Below, piece after piece: positions 43,101 to 45,656 of a DNA stretch of 45,656 nucleotides. A model generated the notes under the pieces. The model did not search any database. It was not told where the DNA came from and saw only the letters and a program-made list of their open reading frames with translations. Source of the DNA: Setaria digitata (taxonomy: Eukaryota; Nematoda; Chromadorea; Rhabditida; Setariidae); the NCBI GenBank assembly GCA_003640385.1, contig RCAB01000485.1, positions 1-45,656 on the forward strand. The letters run 5' to 3'. The translations under genes and the position numbers were made by a program. Numbering within the stretch: the first letter of the stretch is position 1; every line of letters starts with the position of its first letter.

Positions 43101-45656
43101 CTTCTACTTCTCAGTATTCAGCTTTAACGCAACCAAAAGATCCAGATCCTGTCATAGAGCGTTTGCACTACGAAATGGTTACAAAAGCTGCGAATTTGAT
43201 GGCAAAGGTTGTTCCACACGAATAATACCCCCGTATAGCGTCTGTTTTTTCTTCATTATTCTGAAGTTAATTAGGCAGTAAATTTGTAACTTAGTGAATT
43301 TAAGTGGAATAATTTGCGTGAAGAATATCGTATCCCACGTCGAGAACGAACAGGTCCTGTTCCAGCTCAACATGATATCAGTCGTTATGTGAGGGTAAAT
43401 TCCTGCTTTTTATTTTAGAAATTTTTTTCTTATTCTTTTGGCTTTGTTTACAAATACATGTTTTCTATGCTTCTATATGTGTATTATGCTAATTTAGAAA
43501 ACTGAAGAAGATGAAAGAAATAAACGAGTTATAGTTGACAAAAAGGATGATGGTAGTACTCTGTGGAGATTAAGTGGATTTGGACCACCACCGAAAAAAC
43601 GGTGCTTTGATCGACGGCGTTTTCCTAAAAGTAGTCTTTTTTCTGTACTTTGGGTGGGCATGAAAATACGTGTACTTTATCCTGTTTTCTCATATCTGTT
43701 ATTAGTCAGCAGAACAAACACCGGATACGGAATGGCACTGCTGAATTTCAACACACATTGCCTAATATAATGTGGATTTCTCCCGCTTCTCCAAGATTCT
43801 CCAAGATCACTATTGTTAATTCTGCATCGAGAACTTTTTTTTTTTTCAACCTAGCATGTTTTAGCCGATTTGCCAATTTTCGTGAAAGATTTGACCCATC
43901 TCGAAAATGAAGATTTCAAGCAGTCACCGTTAATTGGAACTGAGGTAGCCCGAATTAATGATGACGAGGAAGGAGAAAACAAACCCAAAAAACGTCGTTC
44001 ACGGTTTGATATTGTTGGTGAAAGAAATCCAAGTTCAATGTATGAGCTGTACGCTGCAGATTGTGACTTTTACACTCCTCCACCACCAAAGCTTCTTCCA
44101 GAAGCATTATTTGCTTCGGGTTTACCAGATTCTGTAAATTTCTCATACACTGAACAACCATTCCCGGAATTCTTCGATTGGAACACTGTGTATGCTAAGT
44201 ATGACCCATCCTCAGCTGCCTACCAACAATTTATTAACTATTATCAACAACAACAATATCCAATGATGGGGATGCTTCCATGCCCACTAACTCCACAAGT
44301 AATTCTTTTCAATCTCTTCTCACATTAGGATACTTATTCCAGTATTTCTTTTAATGTTACTATTATATGTACAAAGTTTTTTGAGTTCAGTGAACTTGTT
44401 TTTGTCCTGTTTTGATTTCTCAGCCTTTGCAGAATATGGCAGAAATGACGAATATCTTAGATGCGCCGTCTCCACCACCACCAAAACGTCCTAAAACACC
44501 GGAAGAAAATCCGAATATGCTTACAATTGGTCCGATTGATATGGAAAATCCAACAGACGAAGATATCGAAATGCTTGAAAAAGCTAGTTCTTATAATTAT
44601 ATTACTTATATGTATGCAGCGTGGCTGCAAAAGGGCCCACTTTTCTTATAATTGACCCAAATATATGCAATGTAGACTGCCAAGAGAAATATTTCAGTAT
44701 TTGGTAATGCTCAAAACAAAACGTGCGGAAAACAGAAAACACTTACAAGAAGCACAAAAGAAAGCTGAGCAGGAATCAAGTGACTTGAATGGTGTACCTC
44801 CTCCTCCTCCGCCTTCACAAACAAAACAATCTTTGTGGGTACAAGCAACCACGGAAGAAGGAACTGTTTATTATTATAATAGAGAAACCAGGTATAGTGG
44901 ATAAGAGCATTAGTTGAACGCTTTCATATAATAAGTAATGAGTTATTGATGAGTTATAAAAAGTAATTTTTTACACGAACTTTTTAATTTGAGTTAGAAT
45001 CTGTTTTGTAAAAAGTCTGATGGTGTTGCTGATATTTGTTGTTACCACATTGAAGAAGACGTCTAGTCCTTGTCATTCCATTTACAAGGTTGGTTTGATG
45101 TAATTGGTGATAGAGACAATCATTTGATTGAAAATGTCTTTATTTCATATTTTGTTATACCACAGTGTAACAAAATAGTGTAATTGAACATGAAATAAAG
45201 ACTGTAGTTTTATGACGAACAGTATGTTTAATAGATTGGGTACTTAAAGATTACATTTCGCATAAGGCATGACTCTGAAATTTCTCCAAGCTGTATAGGC
45301 TTTCTCTTACCCATGAAAATTTTTAGGGAATCTGTGTGGACTCTGCCAGATGAATCTGAAGGTGGAAATGCTTCAGCTGACACTACAACAGATCGTATTG
45401 ATACTCGTGCTACATTCAAAGTAGAAATAGTGAAATATGTAGGCGGTATGTTGGAGCCAATTCGAAAACTGAAGTTTGCATCTGCTGATGACTATAAATA
45501 TGTTTTGCGGAAGGTCTGTCTTGAATTTTCGTTGTTGGTGTACTTCAGTAGGTTTAGTAAGGTTTACTTCAGTAAAACAGGTTTACTGGTGTAGAGAGGT
45601 TGTAGGCATATTTGTTCCTATTTAACGGCTAGGATTATGTTTAAACTTTTTTTTTT
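37113..45656 (+). CDS. SETD2: SETD2/SET2 histone H3K36 methyltransferase (3' end outside window)
   Basis: Seventeen exons are visible: 37113-37184, 38203-39849, 39954-40136, 40234-40310, 40506-40574, 40657-40792, 41747-41844, 42144-42381, 42482-42647, 42765-42937, 43031-43207, 43305-43394, 43498-43630, 43865-44298, 44424-44611, 44676-44891 and 45327-45513. They give about 1428 codons and no stop. The enzyme methylates H3K36 on transcribed chromatin. A long acidic, probably disordered N-terminal exon precedes the AWS zinc cluster (about 585-630, CFCEPTSEE and [18 protein letters not shown]). The SET domain follows with [29 protein letters not shown] and [10 protein letters not shown]. The post-SET motif is [10 protein letters not shown]. 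Downstream are an acidic/Lys-rich linker, [17 protein letters not shown], a proline stretch, a WW domain (W1348 to P1373) and the first part of the SRI domain ([11 protein letters not shown]), which binds phosphorylated Pol II CTD. Exon 13-14 joining has two phase-correct options. Confidence 0.93.
42002..42035. repeat. Tandem 17-bp duplication in SETD2 intron 7
   Basis: CGGTACGAAATAAATCG is followed at once by CGGTACGAAATAATTCG, with one mismatch. An inverted partial copy (GAAATTATTTCG) lies about 40-50 bases upstream. Confidence 0.85.
45136..45202. repeat. Nested palindrome in SETD2 intron 16
   Basis: Outer arms GTCTTTATTTCAT (45136-45148) and ATGAAATAAAGAC (45190-45202) are perfect reverse complements over 13 bases. 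Inner arms ATTTTGTTA (45149-45157) and TAACAAAAT (45168-45176) are also perfect, around a 10-base loop. The spacer on the right makes it an interrupted hairpin. It may be a degenerate MITE or a structured intron element. Confidence 0.85.

Overview
The window looks like nuclear DNA of a nematode, most likely a spirurid/filarial worm. It is strongly AT-rich, every gene but one is split by GT-AG introns, and several first coding exons follow directly on a splice acceptor, as expected for spliced-leader trans-splicing. It also carries a mitochondrial EF-Tu of the short-tailed nematode 'EF-Tu2' kind. The species cannot be told from sequence alone. Exon models were built by hand from reading frame, splice-site and phase agreement, and from resemblance to families I recognise. 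No alignment or database search was run.

Layout. 1-2254 has no gene I can support. 2255-3191 (-) is a three-exon FAM174-like membrane protein, divergent from 3451-4177 (+), the HYPK co-chaperone/NatA partner. 4682-8146 (-) is a ten-exon KLHL20-type BTB-BACK-Kelch adaptor for CUL3. 10026-12038 (-) is an intronless leucine-rich-repeat single-pass receptor without a TIR domain. 13940-14744 (-) is the mitochondrial small Tim, TIMM8. 15500-15756 (-) is a possible but frame-broken small gene.

17019-26041 (+) is casein kinase I gamma, with a remote first exon, a 4.7 kb first intron and a palmitoylation-type Cys/Arg tail. 27454-29940 (+) is the mitochondrial EF-Tu, 30535-33540 (+) is COG5, and 34156-34446 (+) is a TFIIIC subunit 6 (GTF3C6)-like protein. 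37113 to the right edge (+) is SETD2/SET2, the H3K36 methyltransferase, with AWS, SET, post-SET, WW and the start of the SRI domain. It runs off the window.

Most genes are conserved housekeeping functions: protein N-terminal acetylation, ubiquitin ligation, mitochondrial import and translation, Golgi tethering, Pol III transcription, chromatin and membrane-anchored kinase signalling. I saw no bacterial operon, CRISPR, phage or intact transposon, and no convincing wholly new system. The points most worth following up are the EF-Tu2 assignment, the intronless LRR receptor, a possible alternative tail and alternative promoter for casein kinase I gamma, the blade-per-exon Kelch structure, and several coding-like fragments and small repeats in the gaps.
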